Of a DNA stretch of 64,000 nt, positions 51,528 to 63,332 are shown piece by piece. A program made the translations under genes and the position numbers. Position 1 is the first letter of the stretch, and the number at the start of each line of letters is the position of its first letter. Source of the DNA: JACCZR01 sp963830065. GTDB taxonomy: Bacteria; Actinomycetota; Thermoleophilia; Solirubrobacterales; Thermoleophilaceae. The stretch lies in contig CAWHLA010000005.1 in the NCBI GenBank assembly GCA_963830065.1, positions 219,130 to 283,129 on the forward strand, in the 5' to 3' direction. The notes beneath the pieces were generated by a model that saw only the letters and a program-made list of their open reading frames with translations, ran no database searches and was not told the origin of the DNA.

Positions 51528-53978
51528 ATGTTAAAGGGCCTCGGTGCCGAGCGCGGCCGGCCGCTGGGGCGAACGCTGACGCTCGCGCTGCTCGGCCTGA
51601 CGCTCGTGCTCAGCGTGATCGCCGCGCTGTCGGTGGGCGACCTGCTGAGCACCCGCCAGCAGTACGAGAACGCGCTGGCGCGCAGCTACCAGCTCGAGGC
51701 CGTGTCCGCGCGGCTGCTCGCCGTGGGGGTGCTCGAGGAACAGGTGCTGGGCCGGACCGGCCGCGGCGGCGCTCTCGCGCGGCGACGCGCGCGGCAGTCG
51801 TTTGCCGGCCTGGCGGCCCAAGCGCGCGCGCTGTCGGGGCGCGACGCCGAGAGCGTCCGCCTGGTCCGGTCGCGGGTGGCCTCGCAGAGGAGCACGCGGC
51901 GCCTGGCGGCGATGCCCGGCACCCGGCGAGCGCGGCGCACGCTGGCGCGCTCGCTCCGGACGGCCCGGAGGGACAACCTCGCGCTCACCGCCCGCCAGGA
52001 GGCGCGACGCCGGGAGGCCCGCAAGCGCACGCGCGATGAGACTCGCGACTCGCTGATCGTCGCCGGCGTGGCGGGCGGGCTCGCGCTGCTCGGCGCGATT
52101 GCGCTGATCGGCGTGCTACTGGCTTCGATCAGGCGACCCCTGAACGCCCTGGTCGGCGTCACCCAGCGGTACGCGTCGGGCCATCTCGACGAGCGCGTCG
52201 AGCCCAGCGGGCCCGAGGAGATCCGCGACCTCGGCGCGGCCTTCAACCGCATGGCCGAGCAGGTGGAAACCGCTCGCAACCGGGTCGAGGAGGAGCGCGA
52301 GCGGCTGGCCGTGACCGTCGAGAGCCTCGGCGACGCCCTGGTGGTGGTGGAGGACGACGGCCGGGTCTCGGCGGCGAACCCGCGCGCGGCCGCGGTGGTG
52401 CCCGACCTGAAGCCGGGGCGGAAGGTGGGCTACGGAGAGGGCGAGGCGCTGCCCGCGGTGGACGAGGCGCTGGCGGGCGAGGTGATGCGCGAGCAAGACG
52501 ACCGCACGCTGTCGATCACCGCCGCGCGCCTGGGCGCGGCCGGAGGGGTGGTGTGGACGCTCAGGGACGTGTCCGAGCGGGCCCGGCTCGAGCGCGTCAA
52601 GTCGGACTTCGTGGCCACCGCCTCGCACGAGCTGCGCAGCCCGCTGACCTCGATCAAGGGCTTCGCCGAGCTGTTGGAGCGCTCGGACGGGCTGAGCGGC
52701 CGGGAGCGCGAATTCGCCGAGGTCATCCTCAGCAGCACCGACCGCCTGGTCGAGCTGGTCGACGACCTGCTCGACGTCGCCCGGCTGGAGGCCCACGAGA
52801 TGGAGGTGCATCCCCGCCTGTTCGACCTTGGGGAGGTGGTGCGCGAGGTCGTTCGCATGATGGAGCCACAGCTGGCGGGCCGCCGCCAGCACCTGGACCT
52901 CGACCTGCCGGCCGACCTGCCACGCGCGCTGGCCGATCCCGGGCACGTGCGCCAGATCGTCACCAACCTCCTCTCCAACGCGAACCGCTACACGGCCGAC
53001 GAGGGATCGATCGAGATCTCGGTCCACCAGGACGAGTGCGACCTCGTGCTCGAAGTGTCCGACACCGGCGCCGGCATGTCACCCGTCGAGCTCGAGACGG
53101 TGTTCGCGCGCTTCGCCCGCCGTGGGGGCGGAGAGGGGGGAACGGGGCTCGGCCTGGCCATAGTCCGCTCGCTGGTCGAGCTGCAGCGGGGGACCGTCAG
53201 CGTGGAGAGCGTGGAGGGCCGCGGCAGCTGCTTCACCGTGCGCCTCCCCGCTGAGTCGCCTGGAGCCATGCGGCGCCCCGAGCCGCGAGCGGCCATCCGG
53301 GGGCGGCGCGTCCTGGTGGTCGACGACGAGCCCGAGTCCGCCGACGTCATCGCCGGCCACCTGCGCTCGTTCGGGGCGGAGACGGTCACCGTCAACTCGG
53401 GGGAGGAGGCTCTCGAGCGCTTGCGCGAGGACCAGTTCGACGCCCTGACGCTCGACGTGATCATGCCCGAGCGCAACGGGTTCGACGTCCTGCGCGCGCT
53501 GCGCTCGGACCCGGGACTCCGCCGGACCCCCGTCGTCGTCGTCTCGGTGTTCTCGGGCAACGAGGCCCTGTTCGGAGAGAGGCGGCTGGACAAGCCGGTC
53601 GAGGCGGAGGAGCTGGCCGACGCCCTCGGCTCGGCGGTGCTCGCCGGGCGCACGCGGTTGCTGGTGGTGGGCCGCTCCGAGGTGCGGTCCGAGCTCGAGC
53701 CGGCGCTGCTGCGGCTGGGACTCGACCACGAGTGGGTCACCAGCGGTGCGGCCGCCGCCCAGGTGTGCGCCGACCGCCGGTTCGAGGTGGCGCTGGTCGA
53801 CGCTGGGATGCGCGACCCGGCCGGCGTCATGGACCGGCTCGACCTGCGCGGCCGGCGAGTGGGGCGGGCCGTGCTCGTATTCACCTCGGACGATCAGGAG
53901 AGCGACCTCGGCGACACCGTTCCCCTGCCCGAGGCGCCCGGAGCAGTGCTGGACGCGCTGTCTGACCAGGTCTCCTGA
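51528..53978 (+). CDS. hybrid sensor histidine kinase with two C-terminal receiver-type domains
   Basis: 816 residues. Two transmembrane helices (about 17-40 and 178-200) enclose an extracytoplasmic helical sensor. Then HAMP, a PAS-like segment, HisKA (SHELRSPLTSIKGF, His near 367) and HATPase (NLLSNANRY, DTGAGM, GGTGLGLAI). The first receiver has VLVVDDEPESAD, the phospho-Asp in LTLDVIMPERNGFDVL and Lys in RRLDKPVEAEEL. The last 110 residues look like a second, degenerate receiver (LVVGRSEVRSELEPALL...VALVDAGMRD). Signals probably pass to the neighbouring regulator and HD-GYP protein. Confidence 0.9.
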   Translation: MLKGLGAERGRPLGRTLTLALLGLTLVLSVIAALSVGDLLSTRQQYENALARSYQLEAVSARLLAVGVLEEQVLGRTGRGGALARRRARQSFAGLAAQARALSGRDAESVRLVRSRVASQRSTRRLAAMPGTRRARRTLARSLRTARRDNLALTARQEARRREARKRTRDETRDSLIVAGVAGGLALLGAIALIGVLLASIRRPLNALVGVTQRYASGHLDERVEPSGPEEIRDLGAAFNRMAEQVETARNRVEEERERLAVTVESLGDALVVVEDDGRVSAANPRAAAVVPDLKPGRKVGYGEGEALPAVDEALAGEVMREQDDRTLSITAARLGAAGGVVWTLRDVSERARLERVKSDFVATASHELRSPLTSIKGFAELLERSDGLSGREREFAEVILSSTDRLVELVDDLLDVARLEAHEMEVHPRLFDLGEVVREVVRMMEPQLAGRRQHLDLDLPADLPRALADPGHVRQIVTNLLSNANRYTADEGSIEISVHQDECDLVLEVSDTGAGMSPVELETVFARFARRGGGEGGTGLGLAIVRSLVELQRGTVSVESVEGRGSCFTVRLPAESPGAMRRPEPRAAIRGRRVLVVDDEPESADVIAGHLRSFGAETVTVNSGEEALERLREDQFDALTLDVIMPERNGFDVLRALRSDPGLRRTPVVVVSVFSGNEALFGERRLDKPVEAEELADALGSAVLAGRTRLLVVGRSEVRSELEPALLRLGLDHEWVTSGAAAAQVCADRRFEVALVDAGMRDPAGVMDRLDLRGRRVGRAVLVFTSDDQESDLGDTVPLPEAPGAVLDALSDQVS

Positions 53979-54015
53979 TGGGTAGGGTTGTCTGTCGAGT
54001 AAGGAGGCGCCCGGG

Positions 54016-54768
54016 GTGGCCGTGTTAGGGGAAGACCGGCTCAGAGCCGAGAACGAGCGCTTGCGGGCGGAGCTCGCCGCGCAGCGCGACAAGTCGGGGG
54101 ACGAGGAACGCCAGCTGGAGCGCTATGCCTCCGACCTGCGCGAGATCTTCAAGGAGGAGCGAGCGCGGGCCGAGGAGCTGCGCGACTCATACGTGGCCAC
54201 CGTGCGCGCGCTGACCAACGCGGTGGAGGCCCGCGACGCCTACACCGGCAAGCACGCCGAGCGCGTGGCCGCCTACGGACTGCTGCTCACGCGCCGGATC
54301 GACTCCGCGCTGGCCGACGACCCCCAGACGGAGTTCGGCTTCCTGCTCCACGACGTGGGCAAGGTCGCGGTGCCCGACCAGGTGCTCCACAAGCCCGACG
54401 ACCTGCGCGACGACGAGAGCGAGGTCATGCGCAGCCACGTGGTGACCGGGTGGGAGATCGTTAAGGGCGTCCCGTTCCTCGAGCGGGCGGCCGAGATCGT
54501 GCGCGCCCACCACGAGCGCTGGGACGGCTCGGGCTACCCCGACGGGCTGTCGGGCGAGGACATCCCGCTCGCCGCTCGTATCTTCGCCGTGGCCGACGCC
54601 CTCGATGCGCTGACCACCGACCGGCCCTACCGGAACGGGGTGTCGATGAGCGAAGCCCGGGAGGTGATCGCCGGCGGCTCCGGCGGCCAGTTCGACCCCA
54701 GGGTGGTCGAGGAGCTCAAGGCGACGCCCGCCGACGTGCTCGAGCGCATCCGCGACGAGACCGAGTAG
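54016..54768 (+). CDS. HD-GYP domain protein (c-di-GMP phosphodiesterase-like)
   Basis: 250 residues from GTG with AAGGAGG upstream. The N-terminal 55 residues form a coiled coil (RAENERLRAELAAQ...LREIFKEERARAEELRDSY). The HD-GYP domain has HDVGKVAVPD, the HH pair in RAHHERWDGSGYPDGLSG and ARIFAVADALDALTTDRPYR. Residues for metal and c-di-GMP binding appear intact. No receiver of its own; the single-domain regulator next door may control it. Confidence 0.9.
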   Translation: MAVLGEDRLRAENERLRAELAAQRDKSGDEERQLERYASDLREIFKEERARAEELRDSYVATVRALTNAVEARDAYTGKHAERVAAYGLLLTRRIDSALADDPQTEFGFLLHDVGKVAVPDQVLHKPDDLRDDESEVMRSHVVTGWEIVKGVPFLERAAEIVRAHHERWDGSGYPDGLSGEDIPLAARIFAVADALDALTTDRPYRNGVSMSEAREVIAGGSGGQFDPRVVEELKATPADVLERIRDETE

Positions 54769-54771
54769 GCC

Positions 54772-55146
54772 GTGCCGTCCGTCCTGATCGTCGACGACGA
54801 CCCGTTCATCCGAAAGCTGGTCTGCACCACGCTGGAGGACGTGTCGGGCGTGTCCATCGTGCAGGCCGCGAACGGCGAGGAGGCCCTCGAGGTCGCCCGG
54901 GCGGAGAAGCCGTCGATCGTGTTCCTCGACATCGACATGCCGGTGCTCGACGGCACCGAGGCCTGCCGGCGCCTGCGCGCCGAGCCGGCGGGCGAGGACG
55001 CGACCATCGTGATGCTCACCGCGGCCGCGCGCGACCAGGCCGAGCGCGAGTGCGAGCAGGCGGGGGCGGACCTGTTCCTGACCAAGCCGTTCAGCCCGCT
55101 GGAGCTGCTGCGTCTGGTCGACGACCTGGGCAAGACCACCGCTTGA
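54772..55146 (+). CDS. single-domain response regulator
   Basis: 124 residues from GTG. VLIVDDDPFIRKLV (acidic pocket), phospho-Asp in SIVFLDIDMPVLDGTEA, Thr in IVMLTAAARD and Lys in LFLTKPFSPLELLRLV. No output domain, so it acts by protein contact (CheY-like), likely downstream of the hybrid kinase. Its stop overlaps the folK start (TTGA). Confidence 0.92.
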   Translation: MPSVLIVDDDPFIRKLVCTTLEDVSGVSIVQAANGEEALEVARAEKPSIVFLDIDMPVLDGTEACRRLRAEPAGEDATIVMLTAAARDQAERECEQAGADLFLTKPFSPLELLRLVDDLGKTTA

Positions 55147-55571
55147 GGGGATACCTCGGCCTGGGGTCCAACGAGGGCGACCGCTTGGCCAACCTCCGCG
55201 CCGCGCGCGACCGGCTCGCCGGCTCCGTGGAGGTGGTGGCCGCGTCGTCGGTGTACGAGACCGCGCCGCAGGGCGAGGTGCTCGACCAGCCGGACTTCCT
55301 GAACGCGGTGATCGAGATCGAGACCACGCTCGGCCCGCACGAGCTGCTCGACCTGTGCAAGTCGGTGGAAGCCGAACTGGGCCGCGAGGCCGGCGGCGTA
55401 CGCCACGGACCGCGGCCGATCGACGTGGACGTGCTGCTACTCGGCGACCTGCGGGTGCACGACGACCGCCTCACGCTGCCCCACCCCGAGATCACCTCGC
55501 GGCGCTTCGTGCTCGAGCCGCTGCTCGAGCTGATGAGCGACCAGCGAGTGGAGCGCTCGGGCGAGTTGTAG
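55143..55571 (+). CDS. folK: 2-amino-4-hydroxy-6-hydroxymethyldihydropteridine diphosphokinase
   Basis: 142 residues from TTG overlapping the regulator stop. GYLGLGSNEGDRLANL at the N-terminus and GPRPIDVDVLLLGDLRVHDDRLTLPHPEITSRRFVLEPL (split here by function: Asp pair binds Mg-ATP) are diagnostic of HPPK. Completes the folate set with folP and folB upstream. Confidence 0.94.
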   Translation: MRGYLGLGSNEGDRLANLRAARDRLAGSVEVVAASSVYETAPQGEVLDQPDFLNAVIEIETTLGPHELLDLCKSVEAELGREAGGVRHGPRPIDVDVLLLGDLRVHDDRLTLPHPEITSRRFVLEPLLELMSDQRVERSGEL

Positions 55572-55583
55572 GGTCGCGCTGCC

Positions 55584-56351
55584 GTGCTGCTCGCCGTCGA
55601 CGTCGGCAACACCCAGACCCACCTCGGCGTCTACAAGGGCACCGAGCTGGTCGAGCACTGGCGCTTTGCCACCGCCCGCCACGCCACCGCCGACCAGCTG
55701 GCGATCGAGGTCGCCGCGCTGTTGCGCCTGCGCGGCGCGACCTTCGACGACGTTGAGGCCACGATCGTCTCCTCGGTCGTGCCCACGTTGGCCCAGGAGT
55801 ACGAGCAGCTGATCGGGCGTTACCTGCGCGGCGCGGGCGTCCTGCTCGGCCCCGGGCTGAAAACCGGCATGGCCATCCGGATCGACAACCCCTTGGAGCT
55901 GGGCCCCGACCGCCTGGCCAACGCGGTGGCCGCCTACGAGAGCTGCGGCGGCGCCTGCATCGCGGTGGACTTCGGCACGGCCATCAACTACGACGTGGTC
56001 TCCTCGGCGGGCGAGTACCTGGGCGGCGTGATCTCCCCGGGCATCGAGATCTCTCTGGAGGCTCTGTCCCAGCGGGCGGCCCGTCTCCCTCGGGTGGACC
56101 TCGAGCCGCCCCGGCACGCGATCGGCAAGGGCACCCGCCAGGCGATGCAGTCGGGCGTGATCTTCGGCTACGCCGGCTCGGTGGACGGCATCGTGGGTCG
56201 CCTGCGCGAGGAGCTGGGCGAGGAGGCCACGGCCATCGCCACCGGCGGCTTCGCCCACGCGATAGTCCCGTGCTGTGAGGAGATCGACGAGACCGACGAC
56301 CTCCTGACCCTGGAGGGCCTGCGCCTGATCTGGGAGCGAAACCGGGACTAG
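55584..56351 (+). CDS. coaX: type III pantothenate kinase
   Basis: 255 residues from GTG. LAVDVGNTQTHLGVY (phosphate loop), GPDRLANAVAAYESCGGACIAVDFGTAINYDVV and GGVISPGIEISLEAL are CoaX hallmarks. First step of CoA synthesis. TAGGGT lies 9 nt before the start, giving it a possible own promoter inside the folK end. Confidence 0.95.
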   Translation: MLLAVDVGNTQTHLGVYKGTELVEHWRFATARHATADQLAIEVAALLRLRGATFDDVEATIVSSVVPTLAQEYEQLIGRYLRGAGVLLGPGLKTGMAIRIDNPLELGPDRLANAVAAYESCGGACIAVDFGTAINYDVVSSAGEYLGGVISPGIEISLEALSQRAARLPRVDLEPPRHAIGKGTRQAMQSGVIFGYAGSVDGIVGRLREELGEEATAIATGGFAHAIVPCCEEIDETDDLLTLEGLRLIWERNRD

Positions 56352-56484
56352 CCGGGCCCACGGGGGCGAACCCGGCCACCGGGTCACTTAGGGCACCGTA
56401 TGGGTGCCAAATCGACCACGGTGGATCAGATCGCGGCCCGAATCGCGGGCTCGCCGCGCTCCGGCCACGTACCGTTCTCAAGGC

Positions 56485-57465
56485 ATGAAGAAGCTCACCG
56501 ACAGCTGGACGCTCGGCGGTCGAACGATCGAGAACCGGCTTGTGCTCGCGCCCCTCGCCGGGATCGGCAACTGGTTCGTCCGCCTGCAGGCGCGCCGTCA
56601 CGGCGCCGGCCTGACCGTGAGCGAGATGGTGTCGAGCTTCGGGCTCGCCTACGGCAACGAGCGCACGCAACGCGAGTTTCTGCGCATCGACCCGAACGAG
56701 CACCCGGTCTCCATTCAGTTGTTCGGCCACGACGCCGACGTGATGGGCGAGGCGGCCGGCATCGTCGCCGCGGCCGGCGCCGACCTGATCGATCTCAACA
56801 TGGGGTGCCCCGTGCGCAAGGTGTGCAAGACCGGCGCGGGTGCGGCACTGCTCGAGGATCCCGACAAGGCGGTCGCCATCGCCAGGGCCGCGGGCGAGGG
56901 CAGCGGCCTTCCCGTCACCGTCAAGCTCCGCCCCGGTCAGCGGCCGGGCGACCGGGCGGGCGTGGAGCTGGCCCGGCGCCTGCAGGACGAGGCGCAGGTG
57001 GCGGGCATCGCGTTCCACCCCCGGCACGCGTCGCAGCGGCACAAGGGCAAGCCCGACTACGAGCTCGCCGCCGAGCTGGTGGACGCGCTCGACATCCCGG
57101 TGATCGTCTCCGGGGGCCTGCTCTCGGACGAGAAGGCGATCGAGGCGCTGGAGAGCAGCGGCGCGGAGGCGGTCATGCTCGCCCGCGGCTCGCTGGGCAA
57201 CCCGTGGCGGTTCGAGCGCCTGCTCGGCCTGCGCGACGGCGAGCCGTCGGCCGAGGAGGTCGTCGAGGAGCTCGAGTGGGTGATCGACTCGGCCGAGGAC
57301 CATCTCGGGCCCGAGCGCGCGGGGCGCTACCTGCGCAAGTTCTACCCCTGGTACGCGGACAGGCTCGGCCTGTCGAAGGAAGTGGTGGGGCGGCTCGTCA
57401 CCGCACCCACGACGTTGGAGGCCCGCACCCTGATACGGGCGTCCACATACCCCATTCCGGTATGA
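56485..57465 (+). CDS. tRNA-dihydrouridine synthase
   Basis: 326 residues from ATG 56485 (TACCGT lies 9 nt upstream; earlier in-frame starts add an unlikely Arg-rich stretch). FMN-dependent Dus family: LAPLAGIGNWFVRLQARRHGA, DLNMGCPVRKVCKTGAG with the catalytic Cys, FHPRHASQRHKGKPDYE and the FMN phosphate loop SGGLLSDEKAIEAL...ARGSLGNPWRF. Reduces uridines in tRNA; closest in pattern to DusB. Confidence 0.93.
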   Translation: MKKLTDSWTLGGRTIENRLVLAPLAGIGNWFVRLQARRHGAGLTVSEMVSSFGLAYGNERTQREFLRIDPNEHPVSIQLFGHDADVMGEAAGIVAAAGADLIDLNMGCPVRKVCKTGAGAALLEDPDKAVAIARAAGEGSGLPVTVKLRPGQRPGDRAGVELARRLQDEAQVAGIAFHPRHASQRHKGKPDYELAAELVDALDIPVIVSGGLLSDEKAIEALESSGAEAVMLARGSLGNPWRFERLLGLRDGEPSAEEVVEELEWVIDSAEDHLGPERAGRYLRKFYPWYADRLGLSKEVVGRLVTAPTTLEARTLIRASTYPIPV

Positions 57466-57493
57466 GCCCCGTTGCTATCCTCCTCCGCCGCTC

Positions 57494-57973
57494 ATGCCCC
57501 GTGAAACCGTCCTCACCCCTGAAGGTCTCGAAGATCTGAAGGCCAAGCTCGAGAATCTCTCCACCGTGCGCCGGCGCGAGGTCGCCGAACGCATCAAGGA
57601 GGCGCGGGAATTCGGCGACATCTCCGAGAACTCGGAGTACGACGACGCCAAGAACGAGCAGATGATGCTCGAGAAGCAGATCGCCGAGATCGAGGAGCGG
57701 CTGCGCAGCGCGCGGATCATCGACGAGGGCGAGGTCTCGACCGACGTGGTCAGCGTCGGCTCCACGGTGCACGTGAAGGACCAGAAGACCGACAAGTCGG
57801 TCAAGTACCGCATCGTCGGGTCTTCGGAGGCCAACCCCTCCGACCAGAAGCTCTCCAACGAGTCGCCGGTGGGCAAGGCCCTGCTGGGCCGCAAGCGCGG
57901 CGAGACCGTCAAGGTGCCGGTGCCCCGGGGCCCGGCCCGCCAGCTGAAGATCACGAAGATCGAAGCGGCTTAG
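57494..57973 (+). CDS. greA: transcription elongation factor GreA
   Basis: 159 residues. N-terminal coiled coil (LTPEGLEDLKAKLENLSTVRRREVAERIKEAREFGDISENSEYDDAKNEQ, with the acidic tip Asp/Glu pair) and C-terminal FKBP-like domain (VSVGSTVHVKD...SPVGKALLGRKRGETVKVPVP). Rescues backtracked RNA polymerase. TATCCT lies 12 nt before the ATG. Confidence 0.95.
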   Translation: MPRETVLTPEGLEDLKAKLENLSTVRRREVAERIKEAREFGDISENSEYDDAKNEQMMLEKQIAEIEERLRSARIIDEGEVSTDVVSVGSTVHVKDQKTDKSVKYRIVGSSEANPSDQKLSNESPVGKALLGRKRGETVKVPVPRGPARQLKITKIEAA

Positions 57974-57976
57974 TCT
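57971..57976 (+). promoter_or_regulatory. -10 box of lysS overlapping the greA stop
   Basis: TAGTCT begins with the greA stop codon and is 8 nt before the lysS ATG at 57985, the leaderless spacing. Confidence 0.4.
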
Positions 57977-57984
57977 CCCGGCCC

Positions 57985-59370
57985 ATGGCCGGGGCCGAGG
58001 ACGACCGCCGCACAAAGCTCGAACGGCTCCGTGAGCAGGGCGTCGAGCCCTTCCCGCACGTCTTCGACGGCGTCGTGCCCGCCGCCGCGGTCCACGCCGC
58101 CCACGACGGCCTGGCCGACGGCGAGGAGACCAACGACGCCTACCGCATCGCCGGTCGCCTGGCCGCCCGCCGCGGCCACGGGGGCGCCGCCTTCCTCGAT
58201 CTGGTCGACCGCTCCGGCCGCCTCCAGGTGCACGCCAAGCGCGACGTGCTGGGCGAGGAGTCCTTCGAGCGCCTGACCGAGTGCGACCTGGGCGACCTGA
58301 TCGGCGTCGACGGGACCGCCTTCAAGTCCCGTCGCGGCGAGCTCACCCTTAGGGCCACCGACTGGGCCCTGCTGGCCAAGTCGCTGCGCGCCCCGCCCGA
58401 GAAGTTCCACGGCCTGGAGGATGTGGAGACGCGCTACCGCCATCGCGAGCTGGACCTGATCGCCAACGAGGAGTCACGCGAGCTGTTCATCCTGCGCTCG
58501 CGAATAGTCAGCGCCGTGCGGCGCTGGCTGGACGAGCGCGGCTTCCTCGAGGTCGAGACGCCGATCCTGCAGCCGCTGTACGGCGGCGCCCTGGCTCGCC
58601 CCTTCGTCACCCACCACAACGTGCTGGACCGCGACCTCTACCTCCGCATCGCCGACGAGCTGTACCTCAAGCGCCTGATCGTGGGCGGCCTGGAGAAGGT
58701 CTACGAGATCGGCAAGGACTTCCGCAACGAGGGCGTGTCGCACAAGCACAACCCCGAGTTCACGATGCTGGAGTGGTACGAGGCCTACGCCGACTACACG
58801 CGGATCGCGCAGGAGCTCGAGGAGCTGGTCTCGTTCGTGGCCGGCGAGGTCGGCTACGAAGGCGAGCTCGAGTTCTCCACTCCCTGGCGCCGCATCACCC
58901 TTCGCGAGGCGATCAAGGAGCAGTCGGGGGTGGACATCGCCACCGACGACCTGCCCGGCGAGGGCACGTGGGCCAAGCGCGTGGACGACCTGCTCTCCAA
59001 GCACGTCGAGCCCACGCTCACCCAGCCGACCTTCATCCTCGACTACCCCAAGGAGCTGTCGCCGTTCGCCAAGAACCACCGCTCCGAGCCGGGCCTCGTG
59101 GAGCGGTTCGAGTGCTTTGCCGGCGGGATCGAGTTCGCCAACGCCTTCAGCGAGCTCAACGACCCGGACGAGCAGCGCGCCCGCTTCGAGGCCCAGCGCG
59201 AGGAGGCCGACGACGAGTCACAGCCCTACGACGAGGACTACGTGCGCGCGCTGGAGCACGGGATGCCTCCCACCGGGGGCATCGGCATCGGCATCGACCG
59301 GCTGGTCATGCTGCTGAGCGGGAAGGACTCGATCCGCGAGGTCGTGCTCTTCCCGGCGATGCGCTCCTAG
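57985..59370 (+). CDS. lysS: lysyl-tRNA synthetase, class II
   Basis: 461 residues, a little shorter than E. coli LysS. OB-fold anticodon domain (YRIAGRLAARRGHGGAAFLDLVDRSG), then class II motifs: motif 1 LDERGFLEVETPILQPLYGGA, motif 2 YEIGKDFRNEGVSHKHNPEFTMLEWYEAYADY, motif 3 GIGIGIDRLVMLL. Charges tRNA-Lys. Confidence 0.95.
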   Translation: MAGAEDDRRTKLERLREQGVEPFPHVFDGVVPAAAVHAAHDGLADGEETNDAYRIAGRLAARRGHGGAAFLDLVDRSGRLQVHAKRDVLGEESFERLTECDLGDLIGVDGTAFKSRRGELTLRATDWALLAKSLRAPPEKFHGLEDVETRYRHRELDLIANEESRELFILRSRIVSAVRRWLDERGFLEVETPILQPLYGGALARPFVTHHNVLDRDLYLRIADELYLKRLIVGGLEKVYEIGKDFRNEGVSHKHNPEFTMLEWYEAYADYTRIAQELEELVSFVAGEVGYEGELEFSTPWRRITLREAIKEQSGVDIATDDLPGEGTWAKRVDDLLSKHVEPTLTQPTFILDYPKELSPFAKNHRSEPGLVERFECFAGGIEFANAFSELNDPDEQRARFEAQREEADDESQPYDEDYVRALEHGMPPTGGIGIGIDRLVMLLSGKDSIREVVLFPAMRS

Positions 59371-59610
59371 CGCCGGCCCGGCACCGCCGAACCTGGCACG
59401 GGGGGCAAAGTTGTGCCTCCGCGCCCCGCTCTGAGCGTTCTTTTCGCGCTCCCGGGGACCGGCAAACCAACCGACATGCGTTGTTAGACTCGATTCACGG
59501 CGCGGGTCACGCCAGGACACTCATCCCGGGAGGCGAATCTGCCGATCGACTGGGTACGTAGTTCGTCGACGGGGCCCGTCCCGTCAGAACCCGACCAAGA
59601 AGGATTTTGA
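59371..59610 (+). promoter_or_regulatory. lysS-clpC intergenic region with clpC promoter
   Basis: No gene is visible in these 240 bp. TAGACT at 59485-59490 is the best -10 candidate, giving a leader of about 110 nt. AGAAGGA at 59598 onward is the clpC ribosome site. GGCAC/GTGCC pairs near 59396-59420 may end the lysS transcript. No convincing HspR or CtsR box. Confidence 0.35.
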
Positions 59611-62253
<2,643 letters not shown>

Positions 62254-62269
62254 CTGGGCACTGGCGCTC

Positions 62270-63091
62270 GTGGCACTCGCCGCGGGCGCCACGCTCGCGG
62301 TCGCGGCTCCACGCGACTCGCGACTCGACGACGCCGGCTCCTTTGCGTTCGCCATAGGCGAGGGGACGCTCAGCGGCGACTATGTCCGCCGCCTCGCGCC
62401 GTTCGACCTCGTCGTCGTGGACGGCGTCGAGGCGCGCCGCTCGCAGGTGAAGGCGCTGCGAGATAGCGGCAAGGTCGTGCTCGCCTACGTCTCGGTGGGG
62501 ACCATCGAGCGCTACCGCGCCTGGTACGGCGCCGCGCGGCCCTATCGGCTCGATCTGTGGGGTGACTGGGGCGAGTGGTACGCGGACACGTCGCGAGCCG
62601 GCTTTCGGCGGCTGATCACCCGCCGCGTGGCGCCCAACATCCTCCGCAAGGGGTTCGACGGCCTGTTCCTCGACAACGTCGACATGATCGGCGACCACCC
62701 TCGCCAGCGGCGCGGCATGCATCGCCTGGTGGCGGCACTGGGGCGCATGGTGCACCGGCGGGACGGCTACCTGTTCGCGCAGAACGGCGAGGGCGTGATC
62801 GGGCCGATGCTCCGTCACCTCGACGGCTGGAACCGCGAGGACGTGAGCCGCACCTACAGCTTCGAACGCCGGCGGTACGTGCCGGTCTCGCCCGCCGACC
62901 ACCGGGCGGCGCTGCGGGCGCTGCGCCGGATCCGCGGCCGGGGCCTGCTCGTGACGGCGACCGACTACGTCAAGCGCGGCGACACCCGCGCCACCCGAGC
63001 GGCGGCTAAGGCCGCCTGCGACGTAGGGGCGCTGCCCTACGCCAGCGACATCGACCTGAAGCGGGTGCCGCGCCAGGCGATGCGCTGCTGA
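62270..63091 (+). CDS. exported GH114-like (TIM-barrel, TM1410 family) protein
   Basis: 273 residues from GTG 62270. A short hydrophobic N-terminus (ALAAGATLAVAAP) suggests export or a cut-down signal. The barrel has FAFAIGEGTLSG, DLVVVDGVEARRSQ, KVVLAYVSVGTIERYR and the conserved GFDGLFLDNVDM with two Asp, as in endo-alpha-1,4-polygalactosaminidase-like proteins. Likely cleaves or binds an extracellular polysaccharide. The frame before the GTG overlaps the clpC end without a usable start. Confidence 0.75.
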   Translation: MALAAGATLAVAAPRDSRLDDAGSFAFAIGEGTLSGDYVRRLAPFDLVVVDGVEARRSQVKALRDSGKVVLAYVSVGTIERYRAWYGAARPYRLDLWGDWGEWYADTSRAGFRRLITRRVAPNILRKGFDGLFLDNVDMIGDHPRQRRGMHRLVAALGRMVHRRDGYLFAQNGEGVIGPMLRHLDGWNREDVSRTYSFERRRYVPVSPADHRAALRALRRIRGRGLLVTATDYVKRGDTRATRAAAKAACDVGALPYASDIDLKRVPRQAMRC

Positions 63092-63092
63092 G

Positions 63093-63098
63093 TAGGTT
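63093..63098 (+). promoter_or_regulatory. -10 box of the CDGSH gene
   Basis: TAGGTT, 6 nt before GTG 63105; leaderless spacing. Confidence 0.4.
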
Positions 63099-63104
63099 CG
63101 AGCA

Positions 63105-63332
63105 GTGCCCGACGAAGCCCAGGTCGAGATCAAGGTCCGTCACAACGGGCCCTACAAGGTCACCGGTCCCGTCCGCCTGATCGACGCCGACGGCAACGAG
63201 TACGACGTCGGCGACGAGGAGACGGTCGTCCTCTGCCGCTGCGGCGCCTCTCAGACCAAGCCGTTCTGCGACAAGACCCATTCCAAGCTCGGGTTCGAAG
63301 CCGCTGAGCGCGCCGTGGCCGAGGAGGGCTAG
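63105..63332 (+). CDS. CDGSH iron-sulfur domain protein
   Basis: 75 residues from GTG. CRCGASQTKPFCDKTH gives the Cys3-His ligand set of the mitoNEET-type 2Fe-2S cluster. The N-terminal strands (VEIKVRHNGPYKVTGPVRLIDADGN) are typical of bacterial members. Redox or cluster-transfer role. Its stop overlaps the convergent nuclease stop (CTAG). Confidence 0.93.
   Translation: MPDEAQVEIKVRHNGPYKVTGPVRLIDADGNEYDVGDEETVVLCRCGASQTKPFCDKTHSKLGFEAAERAVAEEG

Noticed and set aside
59371..59610. tRNA or other stable RNA in the lysS-clpC gap
   Set aside because: No cloverleaf, no GTTCGAATC-type T-loop and no CCA end on either strand.
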